DNA from: Desulfuribacillus alkaliarsenatis | GTDB taxonomy: Bacteria; Bacillota; Bacilli; Desulfuribacillales; Desulfuribacillaceae | DNA: 57,374 nucleotides | Assembly: GCF_001730225.1 (NCBI RefSeq) | Contig: NZ_MIJE01000004.1 | Coordinates: 1 to 57,374, forward strand | Reading direction: 5' to 3' | Program-made: the position numbers and the translations under genes | In this document: one piece after another, positions 1-8,844 of the stretch | Position numbering within the stretch: position 1 is the stretch's first letter | How the letters are laid out: every line of letters starts with the position of its first letter | Notes under the pieces: generated by a model | The model's database searches: none | What the model was told of the DNA's origin: nothing | What the model saw: only the letters and a program-made list of their open reading frames with translations

Positions 1-190
1 TATAACCATTACGACTATTACCAGTGTTAATGCCTCTGGAATCATTCTTTGGATACCCAAGATGATTTTCCATCTCTGCTTCAAAAATTTCTTGGAGAGT
101 ATTCTTGAATAGTTCTTTCATCTTTTCCTGGATATCTTCTACTGTACGACAATCTTTTGCTAATTCCTTAGCTAACGTACTACTTTGCAT
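1..190 (-). CDS. IS256-family transposase, N-terminal fragment (runs off window)
   Basis: The leftward frame begins at an ATG (188-190) behind a good ribosome site (AAGGAG about 8 bases upstream) and runs off the window edge after 63 codons. It contains the segment EMENHLGYPKND, which matches the conserved N-terminal region of IS256-family (MutS/MULE-like DDE) transposases, where an acidic helix is followed by HLGY. The family is normally about 400 residues, so only the N-terminus is visible here. Whether the copy is intact cannot be judged from this window. It lies outside, and in the same direction as, the nikK/nikL-like operon. Confidence 0.8.
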   Translation of the reverse strand, partial: MQSSTLAKELAKDCRTVEDIQEKMKELFKNTLQEIFEAEMENHLGYPKNDSRGINTGNSRNGY

Positions 191-250
191 AAACGATCAA
201 CTCCTTAGTGGTAAGTTTAACCATTTACACAAAAGTTAGTACATTCTCAT

Positions 251-288
251 AAAAATAGGAAGCTCAAGGGGATGAGCTTCCTATTTTT
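251..288. terminator. Bidirectional rho-independent terminator
   Basis: A perfect 16-bp inverted repeat (251-266 with 273-288) encloses a 6-base loop. The stem carries A/T tracts at both ends, so it can stop transcription either way. It lies just past the end of the leftward nikL-like gene and separates that operon from the transposase fragment. Confidence 0.85.
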
Positions 289-335
289 ATTGGGTCAATT
301 TATATATAACATTTTATGAGTTTGGTAGTTTACAG

Positions 336-761
336 TTAAACGTTTGATTTATTTTTTTGTTGATTTCTATAGTTAAAAAAAGCAGCAACGAACACTAGTA
401 ATGCTAAACCAAAACCTAGTTTATACATAATCGGTACTTCTGCAACATTTCCTACTTCGTAATTATAGGTAGCTCTATGGCCCATACCATCATCTGCAAC
501 TGCTTTAACAGCCTTTACTCTTCGAGGATTATACTTCATAATCCCTTCACTGTTGACAGACTCTTGCAGCAAAATGTTATCATCTTCGTCATAAAGTGTA
601 ACAACAGCCATAGTAGCAGCTTCACGACCATCATAGAAGACAAAGAATTGTCCAGGCTCTTGTTGAACGATATACATCCGGTGTGCTGAAGCAGTGTCAG
701 TGAAAATTATGCCTTGAAGAAGCACCACTGCTAGCAAGCAGATAACGAACTTCTTAAGCAT
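336..761 (-). CDS. NikL-like membrane-anchored component of nickel/cobalt uptake system
   Basis: This 141-residue protein has an N-terminal signal sequence ending near TASAHRMYI, a small extracellular beta-type domain, and one transmembrane segment near the C-terminus (about residues 115-133) followed by a short basic tail. The ATG at 759-761 was preferred to the GTG at 768-770 because AAAGGTGA sits correctly in front of it. The gene overlaps the end of the upstream nikK-like gene by 8 bases, so translation is probably coupled. A small signal-peptide/one-TM protein paired with a DUF4198 protein and a CbiM-type ECF transporter is the layout described for NikKMLQO nickel systems. The assignment rests mainly on this context. 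Confidence 0.6.
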   Translation of the reverse strand: MLKKFVICLLAVVLLQGIIFTDTASAHRMYIVQQEPGQFFVFYDGREAATMAVVTLYDEDDNILLQESVNSEGIMKYNPRRVKAVKAVADDGMGHRATYNYEVGNVAEVPIMYKLGFGLALLVFVAAFFNYRNQQKNKSNV

Positions 762-1710
762 TAACGTCACCTTTTTTACGTCCTTTTAAGAATAAGAATG
801 CAGCTCCAGCAAAAAGAATTATGGTACCAATTAAGAGCATCTTGCCTTGCGTGTTAGCCTGCTCAGTAGCGGCTGCAGCATCATTAGCAGGTGTTGCAGG
901 TGTAACTCCTGTATCTACTACAACTTCTTCGTTCTCTTGAGGTTGCACTAAGAAGTAAGTTGTTAATGTATAGCGTGTACCAATGTACTCTTGACCATCA
1001 GTGACTCCGCCACGTTCGTCATCGAATAAAGCGACTTTAAGCATCCATGTATTTTCATCATTTGGAACAAATGAGAACACACCATTTTCATCAGTTGTAA
1101 TGTCAGCAAAAATCTCTGCATCAGATGTAGTGGCCGTTGGGCTTACAACAATTATAGATTGATTAGCTAAAGGCTCTCCTAGGTATTTTAGAACAGCTTG
1201 GAACTCATCAGCCAATTGGAAGTGACCGATATCTACTTTCGGAATGATTTCTAAATCTAGGTTAGCAGGTAAGTCATAGGCATGAAGATCTGGATCTCCA
1301 TCAACAGGTATATATGCCTTTACTAATGTTTGGATATGCTGGAAGCCCTGTGGCTCGCCATGTGCCCAATCAATGATTCCACGGTCATGTTTAAAGATAA
1401 CTTGGAAATCTCCGCCTGTTTCAGGAATGAATGATGCACTATAGTGATCATCTTGCTGCGTTAATTCTAAAGCAATTTCTTTTCCATCAGGAGTATGTAC
1501 ATATAGTTCTCCCTCTGGGATACTGTTAAAATAAGCGCTTTCTGGATCAGGGTTATGCGGGAAATGTCCCCACCATAGCTTTAGCTCGATTTCTTCACCC
1601 ATCTTACCTTCTTCTAGGTCAACAAAGTACAGTTCATGGGCGGATGCCATGCTAGCCATAGATAAAACCAATGTAACAACCAAAATAATAGCTAAAAAAC
1701 GTTTTTTCAT
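754..1710 (-). CDS. NikK-like DUF4198 exported protein of nickel/cobalt uptake system
   Basis: This 318-residue protein has a clear signal peptide (MKKR, hydrophobic core, then SMASAHELYF). The mature part looks like a two-lobed beta-sandwich of the DUF4198 type, including KLWWGHFPHN and FKHDRGIIDWAHGEPQG, which are rich in His and Trp. Near the C-terminus a low-complexity linker (VTPATPANDAAAATEQAN) is followed by one membrane anchor and a KGRKKG tail. The start at 1708-1710 was chosen for its signal peptide and AGGGAGAG ribosome site. A longer upstream extension would run through the leader hairpin. It lies divergent from the nikMQO-like genes and is likely an extracytoplasmic metal-binding accessory of that transporter. 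Confidence 0.65.
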   Translation of the reverse strand: MKKRFLAIILVVTLVLSMASMASAHELYFVDLEEGKMGEEIELKLWWGHFPHNPDPESAYFNSIPEGELYVHTPDGKEIALELTQQDDHYSASFIPETGGDFQVIFKHDRGIIDWAHGEPQGFQHIQTLVKAYIPVDGDPDLHAYDLPANLDLEIIPKVDIGHFQLADEFQAVLKYLGEPLANQSIIVVSPTATTSDAEIFADITTDENGVFSFVPNDENTWMLKVALFDDERGGVTDGQEYIGTRYTLTTYFLVQPQENEEVVVDTGVTPATPANDAAAATEQANTQGKMLLIGTIILFAGAAFLFLKGRKKGDVNA

Positions 1711-1765
1711 GAAATTTTTTCTCTCCCTTTTTATCTTTTTAGTTGTACTTGTGAAAAATGCACAT

Positions 1766-1817
1766 AAAAAAACCACGCAAAGTCACTATTGTTATACTAA
1801 ATAGTGAACCTTCGTGG
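1766..1817 (-). promoter_or_regulatory. Structured 5' leader with terminator-like hairpin (attenuator or unidentified riboswitch)
   Basis: On the leftward transcript a long hairpin pairs CCACG with CGTGG and CACTATT with AATAGTG, and is followed at once by seven T residues, about 55 bases before the nikK-like start. Two smaller hairpins precede it (GACAGC/GCTGTC at about 1838-1853 and GTGTG/CAC at about 1825-1836). The whole leader of about 110 nt looks like an attenuator. I do not recognise a known riboswitch consensus. The position suggests control of metal uptake, which is an inference. Confidence 0.55.
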
Positions 1818-1865
1818 TTCTAAGTGTTTTCACACAAGACAGCTTCTGCTGTCGATTATGTTTTA

Positions 1866-1894
1866 AGATTAGCAAAGCTAATAGATGAAGTCAA
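1866..1894 (-). promoter_or_regulatory. SigA-type promoter for nikK-nikL-like operon
   Basis: On the minus strand the -35 box is TTGACT (1889-1894) and the -10 box is TAATCT (1866-1871), separated by 17 bases. Transcription would start near 1860 and run into the structured leader. Confidence 0.65.
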
Positions 1895-1919
1895 CAGTTT
1901 TTTTGAGAAACATTTGTTA

Positions 1920-1947
1920 TTGAAATCATTTTAATTTAGTGTAAGAT
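1920..1947 (+). promoter_or_regulatory. SigA-type promoter for nikMQO-like operon
   Basis: A TTGAAA box (1920-1925) and a TAAGAT box (1942-1947) are separated by 16 bases, about 55 bases before the nikM-like start. It is arranged back to back with the nikK promoter. Confidence 0.5.
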
Positions 1948-2001
1948 AAAATAGATGTTGAATGCTGGCTTTAGTAGTTGATTGGAATGGGAGGTTTTAC
2001 T

Positions 2002-2604
2002 GTGCATATTTCTGATGGCGTGTTAAATCTGCCAATTGCTGCAACGGCTGCCGTTGTTAGTGTTGGAGTTATAGCATATTCGGCGAAGGGTTTAAAGTCT
2101 GAAGAAATTCCTAAGATCAGTCTATTAACCGCGGCCTTTTTTGTCGCATCACTAATCAGAATGCCTATAGGTCCCAGCTCTGTACACCTGCTACTGTTTG
2201 GTTTACTAGGAATTATATTAGGTAGGCGGGCGCCATTAGCCATCTTAGTCGGTCTATTAATGCAAGCGACCCTATTTCAACACGGTGGTATTATTGTGCT
2301 TGGTGTTAACTTTTTAATGATGTCAATACCTGCTTTAGTAGTGGGCTTTTTATATCAAAAATATAATAGTGACAAAGGTGTCTTTATTCGCAGTGCAATC
2401 TTAGGTGGTTTTGCTATTGTTATAGCTTTGATGTTTTTAATTACAGCACTTTATTTTAGTGATGATATGTATAGTCACGGTGATTTTTCTGTCATAAACG
2501 TACTTGTTATATCACATATACCTTTAATTTTTTTTGAGGGTGTAATGATTGGTATCATAGTCAAGTTTTTATATAGAACTAGACCTCAACTCTTAGGAGG
2601 CTAA
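2002..2604 (+). CDS. cbiM: CbiM/NikM-type substrate-binding membrane component of Ni/Co ECF transporter
   Basis: This 200-residue polytopic protein begins MHISDGVLNLP. In CbiM/NikM proteins the N-terminal Met-His pair forms part of the metal site, so the start matters. The GTG at 2002 is preceded by GGGAGG with 7-base spacing and places His at position 2. Longer starts would bury this motif. About six hydrophobic segments follow, including the conserved MPIGPSSVHLLL and NFLMMSIPALVVG regions. It is first in an operon with a CbiQ-like transmembrane protein (2-base gap) and a CbiO-like ATPase. No CbiN is seen, and the NikK/NikL-like genes lie opposite, so nickel is somewhat more likely than cobalt. 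Confidence 0.88.
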   Translation: MHISDGVLNLPIAATAAVVSVGVIAYSAKGLKSEEIPKISLLTAAFFVASLIRMPIGPSSVHLLLFGLLGIILGRRAPLAILVGLLMQATLFQHGGIIVLGVNFLMMSIPALVVGFLYQKYNSDKGVFIRSAILGGFAIVIALMFLITALYFSDDMYSHGDFSVINVLVISHIPLIFFEGVMIGIIVKFLYRTRPQLLGG

Positions 2605-2606
2605 AT

Positions 2607-3404
2607 ATGGAACAGCAAGAAATGCAGACATCGAAATGGGAGCAAAGCAACCATTTTATAGAAAAGGGTCATGGGAGTAGTCTAAATAATAATAACTCCT
2701 GGCTTTATAATTGGGAAACAAGATCTAAGACCTTAACGGCTATTGGTTATATATTTTTTGTGCTGACGTTGCAATCGATTCCTTTGCTAGCGTTAGCTTT
2801 TTCATTTGTTTTAATCACTGCTGTAATAGGACGACTTAATTTAGTGTTTTTTGCACGGAGACTTTCTTGGATATTGCCATTTCTTATATTTATGGCAATT
2901 CCATTATTGTTTGGAAATGGTTTATCTCCTACAGAACAACAGATAACATTTACTTTAGTACTTTTTTTAAAGGCCCTAACTTCTGTCTCGGTAATGATAA
3001 TTATGATTACAACACAGCCTGTGGAACGTTTTTTTCAAGGTCTAGCTAATATCGGGCTGCCTTCATATCTTGTATCAATTCTGTTTTTAGCATTTAGATA
3101 TATTTTTATGTTTAGGGACTCAGTATTTGAAATTGAAAGGGCGCTCAAGTCTAGAAATTTCAGTTTTAAAGGTAACAAAAGAGTTCTCCCGACCATGGGA
3201 GAAGTAATAGGTGGCATGTTTATTACTGCCTTTGATCGTTCGGAGTCCGTTTATCAGGCGATGGTATCGAGGGGCTATGATGGAACTATGAGACTAGGCA
3301 AGGCAGAGAAAATCTACCCTAAGGATTGGATTGTTACAGTGTCTGTATTAGGTGTGGGATTACTATTGATGCTTATAGATAGAGGGGTGTTGTTCTTTGG
3401 ATAA
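2607..3404 (+). CDS. cbiQ: CbiQ/NikQ-type transmembrane coupling component of ECF transporter
   Basis: This 265-residue protein has several membrane spans and the cytoplasmic coupling helix ERALKSRNF and the downstream MVSRGYDG typical of CbiQ/EcfT T-components. Those short Ala-Arg-Gly-type signatures contact the ATPase. The ATG follows GGAGGCTAAAT at the end of cbiM. Its last bases overlap the start of the ATPase gene. The N-terminal 40 residues are hydrophilic and variable, which is common in the family. Confidence 0.87.
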   Translation: MEQQEMQTSKWEQSNHFIEKGHGSSLNNNNSWLYNWETRSKTLTAIGYIFFVLTLQSIPLLALAFSFVLITAVIGRLNLVFFARRLSWILPFLIFMAIPLLFGNGLSPTEQQITFTLVLFLKALTSVSVMIIMITTQPVERFFQGLANIGLPSYLVSILFLAFRYIFMFRDSVFEIERALKSRNFSFKGNKRVLPTMGEVIGGMFITAFDRSESVYQAMVSRGYDGTMRLGKAEKIYPKDWIVTVSVLGVGLLLMLIDRGVLFFG

Positions 3405-4242
3405 GCAAAATTTAGATAAAGTAGTAGCAGATAATAATTCAGCGGCAGTTCGTATTGACGAATTAAGCTATAGATATCCTGACGGAACAAATGCACTTAA
3501 TGGCGTTAGCTTGACAATACCTAAGGGAGTACGTACGGCAATATTGGGAGCAAATGGCTGCGGTAAATCAACGCTATTTTTCCATATCAACGGCTTATTA
3601 AGTCCACATACAGGAAAGGTTTATGTCTTTGATGATGAAGTCAAAAAAGCTAACTTGAAAAAAATACGCCAACAGGTAGGGTTTGTGTTTGCTAATCCAG
3701 ATTCACAGGTTTTTGCGACTTCAGTAAGAGAGGATATCGCATTTGGGCCAAGGAATCTGTCGTTAACGGAAGAAGAAGTTCACTTAAGAGTTGAATGGGC
3801 AATGGAGCAGGTGGGTATAATGGATTTGGCAAATCGACCACCGCAAAACCTAAGTCTAGGTCAGAAGAAGCGCGTCGCTATTGCTGGCGTTCTGGCAATG
3901 AAGCCAGACATATTAGTGTTTGATGAGCCGACAGTTGGGCTTGATCCTGCGGCTAAGAGACAGCTCTTTAGCATTCTGAATAAGCTCGAAGATGGGAATA
4001 GGACAATTATCATTTCTACCCATGATGTAGATTTAGCATATAGCTGGGCTGAACAAATTATTGTAATGTCTAATGGACAGGTAGTGAAGATTGGCCCACC
4101 TGAGATTTTATGCGATGCTGAGTTAATTGAACGTGCGGCCCTAGAAATACCTCAGTTAGCTCAAGCTTTCTGTGGCAGTGGCTATCAACCTCGTACTGCG
4201 GCTGAAGCCAACCGAGTTATTAGCAAACTAATCAATAGCTAG
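3397..4242 (+). CDS. cbiO: CbiO/NikO-type ATP-binding component of Ni/Co ECF transporter
   Basis: This 281-residue ABC ATPase carries Walker A (GANGCGKST), a Q-loop region, the signature LSLGQKKRVAIAG, Walker B (ILVFDEPT) and the switch His (STHDVD). It drives metal uptake through the CbiM/CbiQ membrane pair. The start is a TTG at 3397 inside the end of cbiQ, with GAGGGGTG upstream, so translation is coupled. It is the last gene of the operon and is followed by a strong terminator. Confidence 0.9.
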   Translation: MDKQNLDKVVADNNSAAVRIDELSYRYPDGTNALNGVSLTIPKGVRTAILGANGCGKSTLFFHINGLLSPHTGKVYVFDDEVKKANLKKIRQQVGFVFANPDSQVFATSVREDIAFGPRNLSLTEEEVHLRVEWAMEQVGIMDLANRPPQNLSLGQKKRVAIAGVLAMKPDILVFDEPTVGLDPAAKRQLFSILNKLEDGNRTIIISTHDVDLAYSWAEQIIVMSNGQVVKIGPPEILCDAELIERAALEIPQLAQAFCGSGYQPRTAAEANRVISKLINS

Positions 4243-4257
4243 CTTAATTTCGAAAGA

Positions 4258-4299
4258 TAAAGGCAGGGTTCGCGTCAATCAACGAATCCCTGCCTTTTG
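4258..4299. terminator. Bidirectional terminator between cbiO and acn
   Basis: AAAGGCAGGG (4259-4268) pairs with CCCTGCCTTT (4288-4297), with an inner TTCG/CGAA pairing, and T or A runs lie on both sides. It separates the two convergent genes. Confidence 0.85.
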
Positions 4300-4337
4300 T
4301 ATTTGTATAAGAGTAACACTTATAGCTTAATTAGTTA

Positions 4338-6272
4338 TTAGTTGCTCTCTGCTTGCTTTTTCGTGTAGTTTAACTGTCCGCCTTCTAAGAGGATGCTAAT
4401 CTGACGCTCAGATAAGTCGTACTCTACAGTGAACTCCGTACCTTTTGTTACGTTTTTCACAGTAACATCAGTGCCCTTTGCCATTTGCTCACGGATGTTC
4501 GGAATTTCTAATTTATCATCTTGGTCAATCGAATCATAGTCCGCTTCATTCTTGAAGGTAAACGGTACGATACCGAAGTTTACAAGATTCGCTTTGTGGA
4601 TTCTTGCAAAAGACTTTGTAATTACAGCTTTAACACCAAGATACATAGGTGCTAACGCAGCATGCTCACGGCTGGAACCCTGTCCATAGTTATGACCACC
4701 CACGATAAATGATTTTCCTGCTTCTTTAGCGCGTTTTGGGTACGTCTCATCCACCTGACAATATACATACTCAGAAATAGCAGGAATGTTAGAGCGTAAT
4801 GGTAAAATCTTAGCTCCTGCAGGCATGATGTGGTCAGTCGTAATGTTGTCATCAACCTTAAGTACTACTGGGGCAGCAATCGTCTCTGGCATAGCTTCGT
4901 TAATTGGCACAGGTTTGATGTTTGGTCCACGGCGTACTTCAACAGTTGATGAATCTTCTGCTGGTGCTAATACCATGCTATCATCAATAATAAACTCTGG
5001 TGGTATCGTTACAATTGGATACTCGCCAAGCTCACGCGGGTCAATTAACTTACCAGTTAAAGCAGCGGCAGCCGCTATTTCAGGACTTGCTAAGTAAATT
5101 TGTGCTGATTTCGTACCACTACGACCTTCAAAGTTACGGTTAAATGTACGAACAGACACTGCATCAGTTTGTGGAGATTGTCCCATACCGATACAAGGTC
5201 CGCATGCTGCTTCAAGAATACGAGCCCCCGCTTTAATTAAGTCAGCTAAAGCACCATTTGCAGCAATCATTTCAAAAACTTGCTTAGACCCTGGAGCAAC
5301 AACTAAGCTAACATCAGGGTGTACCTGTTTGCCTTTTAGAATAGAAGCTACACGCATTAAATCCATATAAGAACCATTAGTACAGCTACCAATTGCAACC
5401 TGATTGACTGTAATTGGACCAATGTTTTTAATCGTATCTACATTATCTGGCATATGCGGTTTCGCAGCCATAGGCTCTAATTCGTTTAAGTTAATTTCAA
5501 TTTCTTCGTCGTACGTAGCATCCACATCTGGTAGCAATTCAACCCAGTCTTGTTCACGCTTTTGCGCCTTGAAGAATTCAAGGGTAATCTCGTCACTAGG
5601 GAATAGAGAGGTAGTAGCACCAAGCTCAGCACCCATATTAGTAATGATTGCGCGTTCAGGTACTGTTAATGACTTAATTCCTTCGCCTGTGTACTCAATA
5701 ATTCTACCAACCCCACCCTTAACAGAAAGGCGACGTAGTACTTCTAAGATTACATCCTTAGCAGATACCCAAGGCTGTAGCTTACCAGTCAGCTTAATAT
5801 TTAAGATTTTTGGCATTGGTGTATAGAATGCGCCACCACCCATTGCTACTGCAACATCTAGTCCACCAGCTCCGATGGCAATCATACCAATACCGCCACC
5901 TGTTGGTGTATGGCTGTCAGAGCCTAATAATGTTTTGCCTGGAATTCCAAAACGCTCAACATGCACCTGGTGACTAATACCGTTACCAGGACGTGAAAAG
6001 TACACACCGTGCTTAGCGGCAACCGTTTGTAAGTAACGGTGATCATCTGCATTTTCAAATCCAGTTTGTAACGTGTTGTGGTCAACGTAACTAACGGAAA
6101 GGTCAGTTTTCACCTGGGGAATCCCTGTAGCCTCGAATTGAAGATACGCCATTGTACCAGTAGCGTCCTGTGTTAGGGTTTGATCAATACGAATACCAAT
6201 TTCTTTGCCAGGAATCATTTCACCTGAAACTAAATGTTCACTTAAGATTTTTTGTGCTAAATTTTTACCCAT
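4338..6272 (-). CDS. acn: Aconitate hydratase
   Basis: The protein has 644 residues, the length of the shorter aconitase type found in many anaerobic Bacillota and mitochondria-like lineages rather than the 900-residue AcnA. It interconverts citrate and isocitrate. Conserved segments are GSDSHTPTGGGIGMIAIGAGGLDVA, an iron-sulfur ligand region with GSCTNGS and AACGPCIGMGQSP (the Cys ligands of the 4Fe-4S cluster), and the swivel-domain motifs NYGQGSSREHAAL and ITKSFARIHKANLVN. The ATG follows AGAGGAGTG. It lies 16 bases after an IclR-type regulator read in the same direction, so the two are probably one operon. Confidence 0.93.
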   Translation of the reverse strand: MGKNLAQKILSEHLVSGEMIPGKEIGIRIDQTLTQDATGTMAYLQFEATGIPQVKTDLSVSYVDHNTLQTGFENADDHRYLQTVAAKHGVYFSRPGNGISHQVHVERFGIPGKTLLGSDSHTPTGGGIGMIAIGAGGLDVAVAMGGGAFYTPMPKILNIKLTGKLQPWVSAKDVILEVLRRLSVKGGVGRIIEYTGEGIKSLTVPERAIITNMGAELGATTSLFPSDEITLEFFKAQKREQDWVELLPDVDATYDEEIEINLNELEPMAAKPHMPDNVDTIKNIGPITVNQVAIGSCTNGSYMDLMRVASILKGKQVHPDVSLVVAPGSKQVFEMIAANGALADLIKAGARILEAACGPCIGMGQSPQTDAVSVRTFNRNFEGRSGTKSAQIYLASPEIAAAAALTGKLIDPRELGEYPIVTIPPEFIIDDSMVLAPAEDSSTVEVRRGPNIKPVPINEAMPETIAAPVVLKVDDNITTDHIMPAGAKILPLRSNIPAISEYVYCQVDETYPKRAKEAGKSFIVGGHNYGQGSSREHAALAPMYLGVKAVITKSFARIHKANLVNFGIVPFTFKNEADYDSIDQDDKLEIPNIREQMAKGTDVTVKNVTKGTEFTVEYDLSERQISILLEGGQLNYTKKQAESN

Positions 6273-6288
6273 GTTTACACTCCTCTAT

Positions 6289-7089
6289 TTATCTGAATTT
6301 TGTCTCATGACTAGTAATTTGATTATAAGCCAGCATATTAGATATATTATTTGCTGATTGCTTAACCTTACTCGCAATACTATCTAAAAGTTCGTCAGGG
6401 AAACGGTCGATTGGCCCAGATAAAGATAGGGCGGCAGCTAATTCGCCTGTACTGTAGAACACTGGGGCAGCGATAGCAGCTACTCCGCTTTCCCGTTCTT
6501 CAAAGCTCATTGCATAACCGTTAAGTTGTGTATTAGAGATTTTTTCACGATACCTTACTAAGTCGAACTTAATAGGACAGAACGATTTTGTAAATAGCTC
6601 GTCCCTTTCCTGTTCAGGAATATAAGCGAGTAGAACTTTACTGGCAGCTCCTACATAAAGCGGTAGCCTTTGGCCAATTATAGCAATTCTCCGCAATGTT
6701 TGCGTACTTTCAATAGCATGCAAGCGCACGCGCTCATCTCCATCCCTAACATATAGGGATACAGTCTCACCTAGTTCATCACGAATTTTCTTCATCTCTG
6801 GGATAGCTGTTTGGATTAAATCACTCGATCTAGAAGCATAACTAGAAAGCTCAATAATTTTCATGCCCAAACGATAGCGCTCAACTTCTGGAATTTTTTC
6901 AACGTATCCCCGTGCTTCAAGGGAGTTTAGTAACCGATGCACAGTGCTTTTATGTAGATGCACTTTATGCGAGATATCTGTTAAAGACAGGCTCTTCTCG
7001 TGCCCTATAAAAGCCGATAAAATATCGAGGGCCCGTTCTACAGAGCGGACAGTCATTTTATCAGCTGGTTGCTTTTCTGAGGTTGGCAT
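6289..7089 (-). CDS. IclR-family transcriptional regulator
   Basis: This 266-residue protein has an N-terminal winged helix-turn-helix (RSVERALDILSAF, then LHKSTVHRLLNSLEARGYVEK) and a C-terminal effector domain containing GYAMSFEERESGVAAIAAPVF, which is diagnostic of IclR proteins. The ATG at 7089 follows AGGAGG with 6-base spacing; an upstream in-frame ATG lacks such a site. It lies directly upstream of acn, so it probably controls its own operon. The ligand is unknown. Confidence 0.9.
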   Translation of the reverse strand: MPTSEKQPADKMTVRSVERALDILSAFIGHEKSLSLTDISHKVHLHKSTVHRLLNSLEARGYVEKIPEVERYRLGMKIIELSSYASRSSDLIQTAIPEMKKIRDELGETVSLYVRDGDERVRLHAIESTQTLRRIAIIGQRLPLYVGAASKVLLAYIPEQERDELFTKSFCPIKFDLVRYREKISNTQLNGYAMSFEERESGVAAIAAPVFYSTGELAAALSLSGPIDRFPDELLDSIASKVKQSANNISNMLAYNQITSHETKFR

Positions 7090-7235
7090 ATACTTCCTCC
7101 TCAAACTATTTAGTTTCATTTGGTGCAACTTAGTTTTATTTTGTTATTATAGCATAAATGGATTGAACATCAATAGTGAAAACGGCAGCAATGTGGTAAA
7201 ATATATAGAAATCTTTGAAGTAGGAGGTAGTTTTT

Positions 7236-7703
7236 TTGTCAATTGAAATAGTATTAGTAGAGCCAGAAATACCACAGAACACAGGGAACATTGTCCGCAC
7301 CTGTGCTGCAACAAAAACAAAGCTACACTTAGTAGAGCCGATGGGCTTCTCTATAGATGAAAAGCAGGTAAAAAGAGCGGGGCTGGATTACTGGCATCTC
7401 GTAGAAATTGAAACCCATAAGAGCTTACAAGCGTTTCTAGATAAATACGAGTCTAGCAGAAGACTGTTCTATGCAACTACTAAGGCTAAAGCCCATTACG
7501 CACAGGTTGAATATCAGCCTGGTGATATGATTTTGTTTGGAAAAGAAACAAAGGGCTTGCCTGAGGATTTCTTGTTTGCAAACCCTGAGCGTTGCTTGCG
7601 GATGCCAATGAGTCCTGATTCTAGGAGCTTAAATCTCTCAAATGCCGTTGCCGTGTTTACCTATGAAGCACTCAGACAGCTAGATTTCCCAGACCTATAT
7701 TAA
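7236..7703 (+). CDS. trmL: tRNA (cytidine/uridine-34-2'-O)-methyltransferase TrmL
   Basis: This 155-residue SPOUT-class methyltransferase methylates the ribose of the wobble base in certain tRNA-Leu species. Seen motifs are EPEIPQNTGNIVRTC at the N-terminus, FGKETKGLPEDFL, and the knot segment RMPMSPDSRSLNLSNAVAVFTYEALRQL, which are highly characteristic. It starts at a TTG preceded by AGGAGGTAG. It is divergent from iclR and convergent with the next gene. Confidence 0.93.
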   Translation: MSIEIVLVEPEIPQNTGNIVRTCAATKTKLHLVEPMGFSIDEKQVKRAGLDYWHLVEIETHKSLQAFLDKYESSRRLFYATTKAKAHYAQVEYQPGDMILFGKETKGLPEDFLFANPERCLRMPMSPDSRSLNLSNAVAVFTYEALRQLDFPDLY

Positions 7704-7706
7704 AGT

Positions 7707-8660
7707 TTAATTACTCTTATTAATGATACGTCCAAACTGTACAGCAAATTGCTGTTGGAATAAGAAACATAGTGCAACCATCAAAGCAGCGTCAGCACCA
7801 AAGGTAGTTACTGCTAATCCAAGACCGATAGCAAGGTTACGGAGGGCTGTTCCGTAAACTAAAGATATGCAGTTTTCCCTTGTATAGAATCGTTTACCAA
7901 TGAAATATGATAACGAAAAAATAGCGATATAAAATAAGAATAGAACGAATACTGCGAGTAAAAGAAGATGCCAATCAGAAACAATGCGATTAGCATTAAT
8001 ACTTATGCTCGTAAAGATAATATAAATCATTCCATAGGCTGTGAAACCAGGTAGCTTTGGTTTGATTTTTTCTTTAAAAGTCGTTTCAGGTATTTTAGTT
8101 AACAATGCGTAATAAGTTATCAGACCTGCAATTAAAGGGATGAAGATTACCATGAATATAGTTTGGAACACTTGCATTAAATCGATTGGAATAAATTGTC
8201 CAACCATAACGAGCAAGTACCATGGTGCTAGGATTGCTCCTATTACAAGGCCTACAACTGTAAGTTGTAAAGAAGCTGGCACGTTCCCTTTGGCGATTAA
8301 GGTGAAAGCTACTGTCATAGTGCCAGTGGGAAGTAAGGCGATAATTGCTAGGCCAGCGAAAAGCTCAGGTTGATTTCTAAGGAACATAAAACCAAGCAAA
8401 TAAGCAATTAAAGGAATAGAAATAAAGTTAATTAGCAGAGAAGTGTTAATTAACTTTATGTATTTTAAGTTGAAGATTTCGCTTATTTTCAAGCCAATCA
8501 TAAGTGGGTAAACCATTAGAATGGAAACAATAAGAACGTAATCCCTTAAGCCGCTTGTGTCAAATAACAACCCAACTATTAATCCTGATAAAATAGTTAA
8601 AGGTACTGTATATACAATATTACGATTAGGTATCATGAAAATCTTCCAAAATGTTGACAC
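7707..8660 (-). CDS. Bile acid:sodium symporter / ACR3-like membrane transporter
   Basis: This 317-residue protein has about ten hydrophobic segments. The pattern, including LALLPTGTMTVAFTLIAKGN-like and TALRNLAIGLGLAVTTFG segments, fits the BASS/ACR3 superfamily, whose members move organic anions or arsenite. The GTG at 8658-8660 follows GGGGG with 6-base spacing and was preferred to the ATG 13 codons upstream. Substrate cannot be set from sequence, and no arsenic genes lie next to it. Confidence 0.7.
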   Translation of the reverse strand: MSTFWKIFMIPNRNIVYTVPLTILSGLIVGLLFDTSGLRDYVLIVSILMVYPLMIGLKISEIFNLKYIKLINTSLLINFISIPLIAYLLGFMFLRNQPELFAGLAIIALLPTGTMTVAFTLIAKGNVPASLQLTVVGLVIGAILAPWYLLVMVGQFIPIDLMQVFQTIFMVIFIPLIAGLITYYALLTKIPETTFKEKIKPKLPGFTAYGMIYIIFTSISINANRIVSDWHLLLLAVFVLFLFYIAIFSLSYFIGKRFYTRENCISLVYGTALRNLAIGLGLAVTTFGADAALMVALCFLFQQQFAVQFGRIINKSN

Positions 8661-8844
8661 AAAAATCCCCCTATATGTATTGTAATGACTATTTTGCATA
8701 ATAAAACCATTTGGTTATATTATAGTTACTCTATAACTTAGTCTTTATTCAATACGCTAGGGGGTGTATCCTGCTATTCTAGGTATTTATAATTCTTATT
8801 GTCTATTAAAAATTGTCTATTAAAAAGAATTTGATAACAAAGTA

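Noticed and set aside
4786-5826. Open frames on the plus strand opposite acn
   Set aside because: They are reverse-strand shadows of the well-supported aconitase gene, with no ribosome sites and no protein-like motifs.
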